Below, in pieces: positions 16,783 through 28,827 of a stretch of DNA of 64,000 bases (position 1 is the first letter of the stretch; every line of letters begins with the position of its first letter). The DNA is from Actinomyces sp. 432 (GTDB lineage Bacteria; Actinomycetota; Actinomycetes; Actinomycetales; Actinomycetaceae). Position numbers and translations under genes: made by a program. Location: NCBI RefSeq assembly GCF_009930875.1, contig NZ_CP025249.1, positions 2,170,001 through 2,234,000 on the forward strand, read 5' to 3'. The notes beneath the pieces are model-generated. The model did not search any database. It saw nothing but the letters and a program-made list of their open reading frames with translations, and was not told the origin of the DNA.

Positions 16783-19700
16783 TGCGCCTACACCGCCTGA
16801 CCATCACGGGGGTGGGCCCCTTCCCCGGCACCGAGACCATCGACTTCGACCGCTTCGCCGACTCCGGCCGCTTCCTGCTGACCGGCCCCACCGGATCGGG
16901 CAAGACCACCATCATCGACGCCATCGTCTTCGCCCTCTACGGGGAGGTCGCGGACTCAGACGGGTCCTCCAAGCAGCGCATCCGCTCCACCCTGGTGGCC
17001 CCCACCGCCCCCAGCGAGGTCGAGCTCGTCTTCTCCACCTCCGCCGGCGTCTACCGGGTTGTGCGCACACCCGAGTACATGCGCCCCAAACGGCGAGGCA
17101 GCGGCACCACCAAGCAGAACGCCTCCGTGAAGCTGTGGCGGCTGTCCGCCCCGGACGGGAAAGCCCTAAGCGAGCCGATCACGCGCATCGATGAGGCAGG
17201 CCAGGAGATCCTCCGGATCGTGGGTCTGGACCGTGGCCAGTTCACCCAGACCGTCATCCTGCCGCAGGGGAAGTTCGCCCAGTTCCTGCGCGCCGAATCC
17301 AAGCAGCGCCGCCAGCTGCTGCGCGACGTATTCGGCACGGGCGTCTTCGATCACATGCAGGAGGCGCTGCGTATCCGCGGCCGTGCCCTGGAGCAGCAGG
17401 CGGAGTCTGCCCGCCAGGTACTGCGCGCCCGCGCCGAGATCCTGGCACCCCTGCTTTCCGAATCCGGCCCCCCGGCGACTACCGACACAGGCGACGCCGC
17501 CACCGACTCCCCCGCCGGCGGCCCCGTAGGCACCGCCGCCGACATGCAGTCCCCTGCAGCAAGCGCCGACTCTCCCGGGGAAGACGGCGGCGAACCAGTC
17601 TCCCCGCCGCCCTCTCCCGCCGCACAGCTGGAGGCCCTCGTGTCCGCCCGCGTGCCAGATGCCGGGGCCATCACATCCATAGCTCACGCCGCCGTCCAGG
17701 CCGCGCAGGCACCGACCGAACCGGCGCAGCATGCCCTGGAGGCGGCCGGCGCCGCGCGCCAGGAGGCGGTCGACGCCGTCAACGCCGCCATCGCCCTGCA
17801 GGACCGCCTGGACCGGCGCGCACGCCTGGTGGCCGAGCAGCAGCAGCTCGACGCCAGCGCCGCCCAGGACGCCGCCGACGCCGCCCGTGCGAAAGCGGCC
17901 CGGCAGGCCGCCTCCGTCATCCCCGTGCTGGCCCGCGCCCAGGACTCCGCCGACGCCGCCCGCACCGCACACACGCAAGCCATCACGGCCTTGGAGGAGA
18001 ACCGCCCGCCCACCACCGGCTCCGACCCCGGGAACAACACCACAACCCCACTCACCATCGCCGAATACGAACCCGCCCGCGCATCGCTGGAGGCGCTCAC
18101 CGCCCTGATCCCAGCCACCGACACACCCGCACCGGCCGGCGCGGATTACGCGGAGGCGCCCCCCGCCCTGGACGCCCTCACACAGGCCGCCCGCACCATC
18201 ACCACCCGCAGCCACGCCCTGCGCACCCGGGCGGGAACACTCAGCGCCGTCGTCGAGCTGGAAGACGGACTGGCCGCCCGCGCCCAGGAGGCGGTGACCG
18301 CCCGGCAGCGCCTCACCGCCAACCAGGCAGACACCGAAGACGCCGCCGCCCAACTGGCGCAGCGGCCCGAGTTGCAGACCGAGCTGGAAGAGGCGCTGGC
18401 CGCAGCGCGCGCCGCCCAGGCAAGAGTGCCCGAGCTGCGCCTGCAGCGGGCCGCCTGCGCCGAGCGCCTCGAGGCATCCCAACGCGCCGACGCACTGGAC
18501 GTCCAGATCGCCGCCGCGCATGACGCCGTCGAGGCCGCCACCGCCGCGGCGCGCGACGCCAACGCGCTCGTCTCCCAGCAGCGCGAGGCCTGGATCAGCG
18601 CCACCGCCGGCTCGATCGTCACTGAGCTCGTGGACGGGCAGCCCTGCCCGGTGTGCGGCTCAACCGAGCACCCCGCCCCCGCCGTCCCCGACCAGGGGAC
18701 CGTCTCCCGCGCGGACGTCGAGGCCGCCGAGGCGGCGCAACGCCAGGCCGACGCCAAGCTGGCGGCACAGGTCAAAACCCACGAGGCACTGGTCGCCGAG
18801 CAGGCCACGGCCCGCACCGCCGCCGGGCAGTCCCCCACGGCACAGCTCGCCCAGGCGCTGGAGGCCGCGCAGCGTGAACTCGACTCCGCACAGCAAGCCG
18901 CCGCACCAGCGCCAGAACTGGAGTCCCAGCTCGCCGACTTCACCAGCACAACCGAGCAACTGCGCGAACAACTCGCGCAGCGCCGGGCCGAGCTAGCGCA
19001 GGAAGGCGCCCGGCTGGAGTCCCAGTTCGAGGCTCTCGCCCGGGACCGGGAGAACTGCCGCACCGTGCAGGGCGCCTACAACTCCGTCGCCGACCACATG
19101 CGCGCCCTGAGCGACGCCGCCGAGGCCGCCGGCCAGCTCGCAGCCCTACTCGCTCAGGCCGCCGAGGCCACCCGGACGGCCACGCAAGCCCGTACCGAAC
19201 TGGCAGATGCCGTCACCCAGGCCGGCTTCGTCTCCGCCACGGACGCGAACGCCGCCTACCTGCCCGGCCAGAAGCTGACGGAACTGGAGCAGAAGGTCGC
19301 CGAGGCGGCCGCACGGCGCGAACGCGTCCGGCACGGCCTGACCCAGGATGAGGCGATCGCCTCCCTCACCGGAGAGGAGGAAGCCGACGTCGTCGGCGCG
19401 CGCCAACGGCTGGATGCCGCCGAATCCGCCTACCAGGCGGCGGTGGAGAAGCGGGAGCAGGCCCGCTCCCACCTGGCCCGCGTGCAGGAGGCCGCCGACG
19501 CCGTCAGCGACGCCGCCACCGCCCTAACCGCCGTGGTCAAGGACTCCGCCGCCCTGTGGGAGGTCGTCGCCGTGGCTTCCGGCTACAACGACTCCGCCAC
19601 CCCCCTGGCCACCTGGGTGCTGCTAGAGCGGTTCAAGGAAGTTCTCGTCTTCGCCAACCAGCGCCTGTCCCAGATGTCTGCGGGGCGTTATGAACTCGTC

Positions 19701-20096
19701 CACGTAGACGACGAGGTCGGCTCCAGGAGCCGCACCGACCGCGGACTGGGGCTCGGCATCATCGACCGCTTCTCCGACTCCGGTGTGCGCGGCCCCAAGA
19801 CGCTGTCCGGTGGGGAGACCTTCTACGTATCCCTGTCCCTCGCCCTGGCCCTGGCCGACGTAGTCACCGCCGAGTCCGGCGGAGTGACCATGGAAACACT
19901 GTTCATCGACGAGGGCTTCGGCTCCCTGGACCCCGAAACCCTCCAAAACGTACTGGCCGAGCTGGGCCGCCTACAGGCCGGCGGACGCACCGTCGGCATC
20001 GTCTCCCACGTGGAGGAGCTGCGCCGGCAGGTAGCAGACCGCATCGAGGTCACCCGCTCGCCCGCGGGCTCCAGGCTGCGCGTCATCGCCTCCTGA
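16782..20096 (+). CDS. sbcC: Exonuclease SbcCD subunit C, Rad50-type ATPase
   Basis: SbcC is 1104 residues: an N-terminal half-ATPase (GVGPFPGTETIDFDRF, Walker A GPTGSGKTTIIDA), long Ala/Gln/Glu-rich coiled coils, a central zinc hook CPVC near residues 621-624 (CPVCGSTEH), a second coil, and the C-terminal half with signature LSGGETFYVSLSLALALADVV and Walker B TLFIDEGFGSLD. It works with SbcD to clear hairpins and broken ends, and in some bacteria limits palindromic or phage DNA. A 23-bp tandem repeat lies just past its stop. Confidence 0.96.
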   Translation: MRLHRLTITGVGPFPGTETIDFDRFADSGRFLLTGPTGSGKTTIIDAIVFALYGEVADSDGSSKQRIRSTLVAPTAPSEVELVFSTSAGVYRVVRTPEYMRPKRRGSGTTKQNASVKLWRLSAPDGKALSEPITRIDEAGQEILRIVGLDRGQFTQTVILPQGKFAQFLRAESKQRRQLLRDVFGTGVFDHMQEALRIRGRALEQQAESARQVLRARAEILAPLLSESGPPATTDTGDAATDSPAGGPVGTAADMQSPAASADSPGEDGGEPVSPPPSPAAQLEALVSARVPDAGAITSIAHAAVQAAQAPTEPAQHALEAAGAARQEAVDAVNAAIALQDRLDRRARLVAEQQQLDASAAQDAADAARAKAARQAASVIPVLARAQDSADAARTAHTQAITALEENRPPTTGSDPGNNTTTPLTIAEYEPARASLEALTALIPATDTPAPAGADYAEAPPALDALTQAARTITTRSHALRTRAGTLSAVVELEDGLAARAQEAVTARQRLTANQADTEDAAAQLAQRPELQTELEEALAAARAAQARVPELRLQRAACAERLEASQRADALDVQIAAAHDAVEAATAAARDANALVSQQREAWISATAGSIVTELVDGQPCPVCGSTEHPAPAVPDQGTVSRADVEAAEAAQRQADAKLAAQVKTHEALVAEQATARTAAGQSPTAQLAQALEAAQRELDSAQQAAAPAPELESQLADFTSTTEQLREQLAQRRAELAQEGARLESQFEALARDRENCRTVQGAYNSVADHMRALSDAAEAAGQLAALLAQAAEATRTATQARTELADAVTQAGFVSATDANAAYLPGQKLTELEQKVAEAAARRERVRHGLTQDEAIASLTGEEEADVVGARQRLDAAESAYQAAVEKREQARSHLARVQEAADAVSDAATALTAVVKDSAALWEVVAVASGYNDSATPLATWVLLERFKEVLVFANQRLSQMSAGRYELVHVDDEVGSRSRTDRGLGLGIIDRFSDSGVRGPKTLSGGETFYVSLSLALALADVVTAESGGVTMETLFIDEGFGSLDPETLQNVLAELGRLQAGGRTVGIVSHVEELRRQVADRIEVTRSPAGSRLRVIAS

Positions 20097-20136
20097 CTGA
20101 GCCGCCGCCGGCAGCTCACCCCTCCCTGTGCGATCA

Positions 20137-20285
20137 GTGCCGGTCTCGACACGTCACTTGTGCCGGTCTCGGCACGTCACTTGTGCCGGTCTCGGCACGT
20201 CACTTGTGCCGGTCTCGGCACGTCACTTGTGCCGGTCTCGGCACGTCACTTGTGCCGGTCTCGGCGTGTGATTAGTGCCGGTTTC
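20137..20285. repeat. 23-bp tandem repeat, six units plus a partial
   Basis: Units begin at 20137, 20160, 20183, 20206, 20229 and 20252, with a diverged partial at 20275. Each starts GTGCCGGTCTCGGCACGTCA. Units 2-5 are identical; the first has GACACG for GGCACG and the sixth diverges at its end. GTGCCG and CGGCAC inside the unit make each one a small palindrome. The block separates convergent sbcC and the DUF6912 gene, and the stop of the latter lies inside it, so it may also act as a terminator region. Confidence 0.95.
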
Positions 20286-20760
20286 GCGGGGTGGCGGCCA
20301 GCTCCTGCGCAAGCGCGGCACGCTCAGAGACGTCATACCAAAGCAGGTCCGCATCCGCGGCACGCTCAAAGGCAGCCTCATCCCCGGTGCGCGCGGCGCG
20401 CACATCGGACTCCGCCTCCGCCTCGTCCACCAGCAGCGCAGCCACCTGGTCCCACTCCACCGGCGCGGTCACCTCAACCGTGCCCGGAAGCACGTCGCCC
20501 ACCACCGGCACCTCCCGCACCTGCGCATCCTCAACATCCGCGGCGATCACTACGCGTCGATCCGCCTCCGCCTCCGCGCCAGGCGCGGCCAGCAGCAGCA
20601 CCGAGGAGTCCGCGGCGCACAGGCTCGCAGAGACCTCCAGCCCCTCCTGATCCTCCTCGGGAAACGCGTCGGCCAGCGCGGGCGTGACCGCATGGGCTAT
20701 ACGGGGGCTGATCCGGACGGCGGACAGGTCGGAGGCAGTGGCAGGAAGGTAAGCACGCAT
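20272..20760 (-). CDS. DUF6912 family protein
   Basis: This 162-residue protein starts at ATG 20760 with MRAYLPATASDLSAVRI, the recognisable opening of a conserved actinobacterial family of unknown function. It is rich in Ala, Glu and Asp and has no signal peptide or membrane segment. The open frame upstream of ATG 20760 has no family similarity. Its last codons (NRH-stop) lie in the diverged end of the 23-bp tandem repeat, so the C-terminus may have been rewritten by repeat expansion. Confidence 0.75.
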   Translation of the reverse strand: MRAYLPATASDLSAVRISPRIAHAVTPALADAFPEEDQEGLEVSASLCAADSSVLLLAAPGAEAEADRRVVIAADVEDAQVREVPVVGDVLPGTVEVTAPVEWDQVAALLVDEAEAESDVRAARTGDEAAFERAADADLLWYDVSERAALAQELAATPRNRH

Positions 20761-20916
20761 GGGCCAAGTGTGCCCGATTCCAGCCGGTGCGCGGCACGAC
20801 CCGGACGGCAGGGCAACACTGAAATCCGGGGCGCCGCGCCCAGCAAGCGCAGCGGGCCCCCACCCCAACGCCTCTACCCGCTTGGCGTGGCACCACAGGT
20901 GTGGTGAGCTGCGGTC

Positions 20917-21441
20917 ATGAACTGGGACAGCCTCCTGGCCGATCTGGAAAGCCGCTTTGACGCAGAGCGCCGCGCCGACCTCGCCGCCGAGGCCGCAGAG
21001 CTCGCCGAGGCGGAAGTAGCCAGCCTGCGCCTGGCCGACCGGCTACACGGCGCCGTCGGCCGCACCGTGCACCTGCGCACCCGCGGCGGAACGTCCGTGG
21101 ACGGCGTCGTCAGCCGCGCCGAGGAAGCCTTCGTACTGCTCACCGAGAGCGAGGGTATGCAGTCACTTGTGCCGTTGCACGCAATCGCCCTGGCCACACC
21201 CCTGCCGGGCCCAGCACCCGCGCTGGCCGGACGCCGCCCCACCATCCAGGCGGTACTGCGGCGGCTCGCGCGCGCCGGCGCACGCGTGCGCGTGGTATTC
21301 GCTGCAGGCGAGTTCACTGGACGGCTCGCCCGCGTGGGGGCCGACTACATCGACGTCATCCACGACGGCGCCGCCCCGGGGCGCGCTCCCGGCGCGGTCA
21401 CCATCGCCCTGCCGATGATCGAGGTGATACGCAGCCGCTGA
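20917..21441 (+). CDS. Conserved hypothetical protein, possible Sm-like beta folds
   Basis: This 174-residue protein begins MNWDSLLADLESRFDAERRADLAAEAAELAEAEVASLRLADRL, a helical stretch. Two similar beta-rich segments follow: VGRTVHLRTRGGTSVDGVVSRAEEAFVLL and ARVRVVFAAGEFTGRLARVGADYIDVI. The paired 'G-x-V-x-x-x-G-x-D-Y/F-V/I-x-V/L' pattern recalls Sm/SH3-like barrels. No catalytic motif is seen and the function is unknown. It is convergent with the BldC-like gene downstream. Confidence 0.7.
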   Translation: MNWDSLLADLESRFDAERRADLAAEAAELAEAEVASLRLADRLHGAVGRTVHLRTRGGTSVDGVVSRAEEAFVLLTESEGMQSLVPLHAIALATPLPGPAPALAGRRPTIQAVLRRLARAGARVRVVFAAGEFTGRLARVGADYIDVIHDGAAPGRAPGAVTIALPMIEVIRSR

Positions 21442-21482
21442 ACGCATCAGCGGCGCCGCGCACGCCCAGTCCGGGACCCGGG

Positions 21483-21716
21483 CTAGGCGTCCGCGCCCCT
21501 GGTCGCCCGCAGCGATCCGGCCGCCACCATCGCGCGAGTCGCCGCGAGCTGGCGCTCCACGTACTCATCAAAGGCGCTCTCCGGCACGCGCCACAAGTGG
21601 CGGGCCCCCACTTGAATCGCCGGGAGCTCACCCGACTGGATCAAGGCCCGCACCCCCTGGGCAGACAGCTGCAGGTGCTCGGCTACTTCAGCGATGGTCA
21701 GAAAACTCTCCGGCAT
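21483..21716 (-). CDS. BldC/excisionase-type helix-turn-helix regulator
   Basis: This 77-residue protein reads ESFLTIAEVAEHLQLSAQGVRALIQSGELPAIQVGARHLWRVPESAFDEYVERQ, a MerR-like winged helix of the excisionase/BldC family. 'LT-AEVAE-L-(V/L)S...-SGELPA-(R/Q)VG' is the diagnostic core. BldC-type proteins are small DNA-binding developmental regulators in actinobacteria. It is divergent from the SAF/CpaE-like pair (112 bp between starts) and might regulate it (inference). Confidence 0.85.
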   Translation of the reverse strand: MPESFLTIAEVAEHLQLSAQGVRALIQSGELPAIQVGARHLWRVPESAFDEYVERQLAATRAMVAAGSLRATRGADA

Positions 21717-21828
21717 GGCACTATGCTCTCACCATCTTGCCGTATACGCCATAGCTGAACATACTTGTGGATAATCAATTACACTCCCAAGGTGTTCAAC
21801 GGCAGCACACATGATCAAGGAGGGCCCA

Positions 21829-22500
21829 GTGAGTTCCGCGCGACGAAGCGCACCCAGCCCGGCTGGGGCCGCACGCCCAACCCCACGCAGGCGCCCGCGC
21901 CGCCCCACCTGGCGTGACCCGCGCCTGGCCGGCGGACTGGTGCTGATCGGAACCGCGGTGGCCCTGGGCGCCTGGGCCGTCAACGCCGCGGCAGACACCG
22001 AGCAGATCTACATCCTCTCCCGCGACGTCGCCCCCGGCACCGACCTGACCGCGGACGGCGTGCTGACCCTGGTTGACTCCCACCCCGGCACCACCGTGTA
22101 CGTGGCGGCGGGAGAGCTGCCCGAGGACGCCGTCGCAACCCGTTCCCTCCAGGCCGGCGAGCTGCTGCCATCCGGGGCGATCGGCCAGGCGGCGGATGTC
22201 GACCTGCGGTCAGTTGTGCTCAATCTCGCCTCGGGACTGCCCGCGGGTACGGCCGCGGGAGACATCGTGGACCTGTGGGCCCTGCCCGCCGCCCAGGTCA
22301 CGGCACAAGAGCCCGGCCAGGCCGAGGTTGTTGCACGCGGGCTGCTGATCGCCTCGATAGGCGAGGCGGGCCCCAGCCTCATCGGCGGCTCCAGCCTGCA
22401 GGTGGAGGTGCTCGTGCCTGAGGAGGCAGTCGCCGACGTGCTCAGCGCCGTCGGCGCGGCCGGCCCGCTCGTGCTGGTGCCCACCGGACAGGGACAGTGA
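21829..22500 (+). CDS. SAF-domain membrane protein (CpaB/RcpC-like)
   Basis: I chose GTG 21829 because AAGGAGG sits 5-6 bases before it; ATG 21811 lies upstream of that site. About 223 residues: a basic Pro/Arg-rich cytoplasmic N-terminus, one membrane segment (AGGLVLIGTAVALGAWAVNAA), then a SAF domain (YILSRDVAPGTDLTADGVLTLVDS...RSLQAGELLPSGAI). SAF proteins next to CpaE-like ATPases are pilus-assembly (CpaB) relatives, but no CpaF, TadB/C or pilin gene is present. The stop overlaps the next start by one base. Confidence 0.85.
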   Translation: MSSARRSAPSPAGAARPTPRRRPRRPTWRDPRLAGGLVLIGTAVALGAWAVNAAADTEQIYILSRDVAPGTDLTADGVLTLVDSHPGTTVYVAAGELPEDAVATRSLQAGELLPSGAIGQAADVDLRSVVLNLASGLPAGTAAGDIVDLWALPAAQVTAQEPGQAEVVARGLLIASIGEAGPSLIGGSSLQVEVLVPEEAVADVLSAVGAAGPLVLVPTGQGQ

Positions 22501-24221
22501 TGACCGAGCCGCAAGCAGCCCCATCCAGTCCGCACGGGGTCCTACTCGCGCTTTCCGGTGACGACTCCAACATCCTGCGCGCCCTCGACGCACCCGGTTC
22601 GGGGCTGAAAGTGGTGCGTCGGTGCGCCGACACGCCGGAACTACTCAGCGCCGCCATGGCCGGCCTGGCCACACTCGTCGTCACCGACACCGCCTTCGAC
22701 GACCTCGACCGCACGGTGCTTGACCGCCTGCGCCGCGCCGGCGCGTTCGGACTACTGCTCGCGCCCGATGCCGAGCGCGAGCGGTGGGCGGGAGCAGGCT
22801 GGCCCGTGGAATCCGCCGAAACGGCCGCGGCCGGCATCTGCGCCCGCTTGCAGAGCATCGCGCGCGGCCTCGAGGACCCGCCCCAGCCGCCATTTCCTCC
22901 GGCAGCACCGCGCGCATCCGCACCGAGCCCGCCGACGGCCGAGCGGGACCTGTGGGACGAGTTCGACGCCGCGACTCCCACGGCACCACTCGCCCCCACG
23001 CCGGATCTGGCTCCGAGGCCGGTGCGCGCGCACGCGAATGAGGCGGACAAGCCTCGAGGACGGCTGGTAGCCGTGTGGGGCCCGCAGGGCGCCCCCGGAC
23101 GCTCCACGATTGCCGCCGCACTGGCCGCCGGACTCAGCGCCGGCACGATTTTGGTGGATGCAGATACTCAGGCCCCCTGCCTCACGCAGTTACTGGGCCT
23201 ACCCGAGGACTCCTCCGCCCTGGCTACCGCTGCACGGCTCGCCTCCCGCGGCCGCCTGGACCCCGAGGCGCTGGGCCGCATCCTCATACCGGTGAGCGAG
23301 GACCGGCGCCTACTGTCCGGTCTGGGCCGAGCGGGCCGATGGCGCGAGCTACCGGCGGCAGCCATGCCGGAGGTGTGGGAACAGTGCCGGCGCGCGGCCG
23401 CCTGGACCGTCGTGGACGTGTCCGGGGGCCAGGTCGACGACGCCGTCGACGACTTCACCCTGGAGCCCGGTCCCGGCGCCGTAACCGCTCACCTGCTGCG
23501 CAACGCCGATGTGGTGGTGATCGTCGGCGCCGGCGATCCGATCGGCATACGGCGGCTCTTGCAGCTCATCGACGATCTGGATGGGGGCACCCGGCCGACC
23601 GGGCGCATTGAGGTGGTTGTCAATCGGGTGCGGGCCTCCGCCGCCGGCCCTTCACCACAGCAGGCCGTCAGGGAGGCACTTGCACGCTTCGGCGGCATAG
23701 AAGAAGTCACGCTACTGCCCGACGACGCGGCTACCGCAGACCGCTGCCTGCTGGAGGGGCGCAGCGTGCTTGAGGCTGCACCGGGATCTCCTCTGGGCCG
23801 GGCACTGGCGGAGCTGGTGGACCAGATCGACCCGCGCTCGGGGGCCAGGCGCAGCGCGGGACGAGCAGCCCGCGGGGCCCGGCTCCGCCGCCTGACAGCG
23901 CGAAGGGCGCCCCGACGCCCCAGGACAGCCGGCGCCAGCCCCAGCCGCACCTCGCCCAACCACAGTGCGCCCGGTGGCGGTCGGCCGGAAGATGCAGCTA
24001 GCGCCGTCGTCAACCGCGGCGCCCCTGTAGCCCAGACGCCCGGCCCGCTCGTCGGAGCCAGCACCCCTGCGCCCCCACCGCCACCGGCGGAGACCGGCCC
24101 GGACGTGCCGCAGGCGCCGCCTACCGCCGCTACCAGAGCAGACTCCACCGGCCTCCTCGCCCCGCCGCCCGGCCCGGCCGACTCCCGGGCACGCAACCAG
24201 GGCGGACGGCACCGCGCCTGA
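22500..24221 (+). CDS. CpaE-like/MinD-like P-loop protein with altered Walker A
   Basis: About 573 residues. An N-terminal pseudo-receiver-like region (~1-120) and Pro-rich linker precede a ParA/MinD-type domain starting GRLVAVWGPQGAPGRSTIAAALA. The usual KGGVGKT/S is replaced by QGAPGRST, so the invariant P-loop Lys is Arg. TILVDADTQAP and AWTVVDVSG match later switch motifs. The GR form recurs in actinobacterial CpaE-like proteins, so ATP hydrolysis may be weak or absent. The C-terminus is a Pro/Arg-rich disordered tail. GTG 22497 is an alternative start. Confidence 0.85.
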   Translation: MTEPQAAPSSPHGVLLALSGDDSNILRALDAPGSGLKVVRRCADTPELLSAAMAGLATLVVTDTAFDDLDRTVLDRLRRAGAFGLLLAPDAERERWAGAGWPVESAETAAAGICARLQSIARGLEDPPQPPFPPAAPRASAPSPPTAERDLWDEFDAATPTAPLAPTPDLAPRPVRAHANEADKPRGRLVAVWGPQGAPGRSTIAAALAAGLSAGTILVDADTQAPCLTQLLGLPEDSSALATAARLASRGRLDPEALGRILIPVSEDRRLLSGLGRAGRWRELPAAAMPEVWEQCRRAAAWTVVDVSGGQVDDAVDDFTLEPGPGAVTAHLLRNADVVVIVGAGDPIGIRRLLQLIDDLDGGTRPTGRIEVVVNRVRASAAGPSPQQAVREALARFGGIEEVTLLPDDAATADRCLLEGRSVLEAAPGSPLGRALAELVDQIDPRSGARRSAGRAARGARLRRLTARRAPRRPRTAGASPSRTSPNHSAPGGGRPEDAASAVVNRGAPVAQTPGPLVGASTPAPPPPPAETGPDVPQAPPTAATRADSTGLLAPPPGPADSRARNQGGRHRA

Positions 24222-24252
24222 GCGCCGCACACTCACTGAAACCCTCACCGCC

Positions 24253-24292
24253 AACCCGCAGGCGCCGGTACGAAACCCGGCGACTGCGGGTT
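24253..24292 (+). terminator. Stem-loop downstream of the CpaE-like gene
   Basis: AACCCGCAG-G-CGCCGG (24253-24268) pairs with CCGGCG-A-CTGCGGGTT (24277-24292) around an 8-base loop, with one mismatch. This very stable hairpin lies 31 bp after the stop. It lacks a strong U tract, as is common in high-GC actinobacteria. Confidence 0.7.
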
Positions 24293-24342
24293 GAGTGCAT
24301 CCAACCGGCACTCAGGCACACCCAGCCTCATTCAACACACAC

Positions 24343-24371
24343 TTGACACATCTCAATCGCTCTACAATGAT
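24343..24371 (+). promoter_or_regulatory. Weak candidate promoter for the LysM gene
   Basis: TTGACA at 24343-24348 is a perfect -35 hexamer in an unusually AT-rich stretch. TACAAT at 24363-24368 would be a good -10 but leaves only 14 bases between them. AATGAT at 24366-24371 gives 17 bases but is a poor match. Confidence 0.35.
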
Positions 24372-24411
24372 CTAACATCATCAAACATCATCACCAGCGA
24401 TGGAGCGAGTC

Positions 24412-25194
24412 ATGTGTGCAGCTACTGCATCAACGCGGACTACTCAAACCCTGCGGCACGTACGCAGCCACGTTGCGCTTGGCACGATCGGCGTGCTGTC
24501 CGCAGCGCTGATCCCAGTGCTGGCGAGCACCGCCGCCAACAGCGCCCGCAGCCTCCTGGAGCTGCCGACCGCCTGGTGGGGCAGCGCCCATCTGACTGCC
24601 GCAATCACAGCCCTCGCCTGCACCGCCGGAGCCCTGGGTGCACTCTGGCACCTGCTATCCGTGCTCCTCGCGCTTGCGGCCGGGGCCGGCAACCGTCATG
24701 GCGCCTCCGCCCCCGGCAATCCGCCGAGCAGGAGCACCCGAGCAGCTGCGCGGGCACTACAACGGTGGGGCGCGCCCCTGGTGCGGCGGATCACCGCCGG
24801 CGTGCTGGTCGCGGGAATCACCACCAGTCCGGCACTCGCCGCCCCGGAATCGGAGGTCGGCACCGATGACCTCGGCTGGCAGCCGACCGTGACGGTACCG
24901 ACTGACCCCGACGCCGCGGCCCCGAGCTCGCCCCCGTCCGCCCCCGCACCAGACTCCGCACCAGACTCCGCGCAGGAACCCGGCTCATCGGAGTCCCATA
25001 CCGTGGCCGTCGGCGAGTCACTGTGGTCGATCACCGCCGAGCTGCTGGGCCCGCAGGCCTCGCCGGCGCAAATCGCGGACGCCTGGCCGCGCCTGTACCA
25101 GGCCAACACCCAGGAGATCGGCACCGACCCGGGGCTCATCCACCCCGGGACCGACCTGGACGTCCCCACACTCACCGACCAGCCCAATTCCTGA
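24412..25194 (+). CDS. LysM-domain membrane protein
   Basis: The start is ATG 24412, preceded by GGAGCGAGTC; ATG 24400 is upstream of that site. About 260 residues: two hydrophobic segments (GTIGVLSAALIPVLASTA and ITALACTAGALGALWHLLSVLLAL), a basic stretch, a third hydrophobic segment ending in ITTSPALAA, a Pro/Ser/Asp-rich linker, and a C-terminal LysM-like domain (SHTVAVGESLWSITAELLG...WPRLYQANTQEIG). LysM binds peptidoglycan. Its place between the CpaE-like and Rv3235-family genes is the layout often seen beside secA in actinobacteria. Confidence 0.85.
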   Translation: MCAATASTRTTQTLRHVRSHVALGTIGVLSAALIPVLASTAANSARSLLELPTAWWGSAHLTAAITALACTAGALGALWHLLSVLLALAAGAGNRHGASAPGNPPSRSTRAAARALQRWGAPLVRRITAGVLVAGITTSPALAAPESEVGTDDLGWQPTVTVPTDPDAAAPSSPPSAPAPDSAPDSAQEPGSSESHTVAVGESLWSITAELLGPQASPAQIADAWPRLYQANTQEIGTDPGLIHPGTDLDVPTLTDQPNS

Positions 25195-25249
25195 ACAAAC
25201 ACCCGCTGCGCGCACAGACGCGCGCCCGTCACCGCGCAGGAGAAGCGTC

Positions 25250-25888
25250 ATGTCCATCCTCACCGTTCCCGATACCCGCCCCGACGCCGTCCCCGCCGCA
25301 GCGCGTAGGCACCTACGCGCGCTCGAGGCAAAGGAGGATGCCGCGCACCCGGCCGGCCGGAACCGGCGCCGCACCGGCCCGACGCCACCGCTACGGCCCG
25401 TCCCGGGCCTGCGCACCTCGACGAGCAGCCCCGCCGGGGCGCTGGTTCCGCGTCCGGTCCTGGAGGGCACCGAGCGGGCCGAGGAGTGGGACCGGCTGCA
25501 CTTTCGCCCTTCCCTGGGCACCGGCGGCACCGCCAGTCGGCAGGCGTCGACCGCCGGAGATGACATGCCGGACCCGGCACGTTTCGCCGCCGTAGTCGTG
25601 ACCGCCGCTGCAGAAGTACTACACGGCCAGCGCCGAGCCGACCACCTGGCGCGCTGGACCACGCCGGAGCTGTTCGAGGCGCTGTCCCGGCGGGCAGGAC
25701 TGGCACGCAGGCTCCTGGGACAGGCGCCGACGCGCGTACGCCCGCGCTCGGCCCACGCCCAAAAGTCCGATAACGGCACCTGCGAGGTGACGATCCTGCT
25801 CGACGACGGCGCCCGCGTGCGCGCTGCGGCGGCCCGGCTTGAGGCCTTTCGGGGCCGCTGGCTGCTGGCCGCCCTGGAGATCGCCTGA
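25250..25888 (+). CDS. Rv3235 family protein
   Basis: This 212-residue protein has a Pro/Arg-rich N-terminal half and a folded C-terminal part (FAAVVVTAAAEVLHGQRRADHLARWTTPELFEALSRRAGLARR...CEVTILLDDGARVRAAAARLEAFRGRWLLAALEIA). The W-x-x-x-E-(L/V)-(F/Y) and final 'G-RW-(L/V)-AL-(I/V)' pattern is typical of Rv3235-like proteins, which lie by secA in mycobacteria. AGGAGAAGCGTC precedes the start. It converges on secA with 47 bp between stops. Function unknown. Confidence 0.85.
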   Translation: MSILTVPDTRPDAVPAAARRHLRALEAKEDAAHPAGRNRRRTGPTPPLRPVPGLRTSTSSPAGALVPRPVLEGTERAEEWDRLHFRPSLGTGGTASRQASTAGDDMPDPARFAAVVVTAAAEVLHGQRRADHLARWTTPELFEALSRRAGLARRLLGQAPTRVRPRSAHAQKSDNGTCEVTILLDDGARVRAAAARLEAFRGRWLLAALEIA

Positions 25889-25935
25889 GGCTCGAGCCAG
25901 TTGGCATCCGCCCACCGGGCGGCGCCGGCACCCGG

Positions 25936-28827
<2,892 letters not shown>

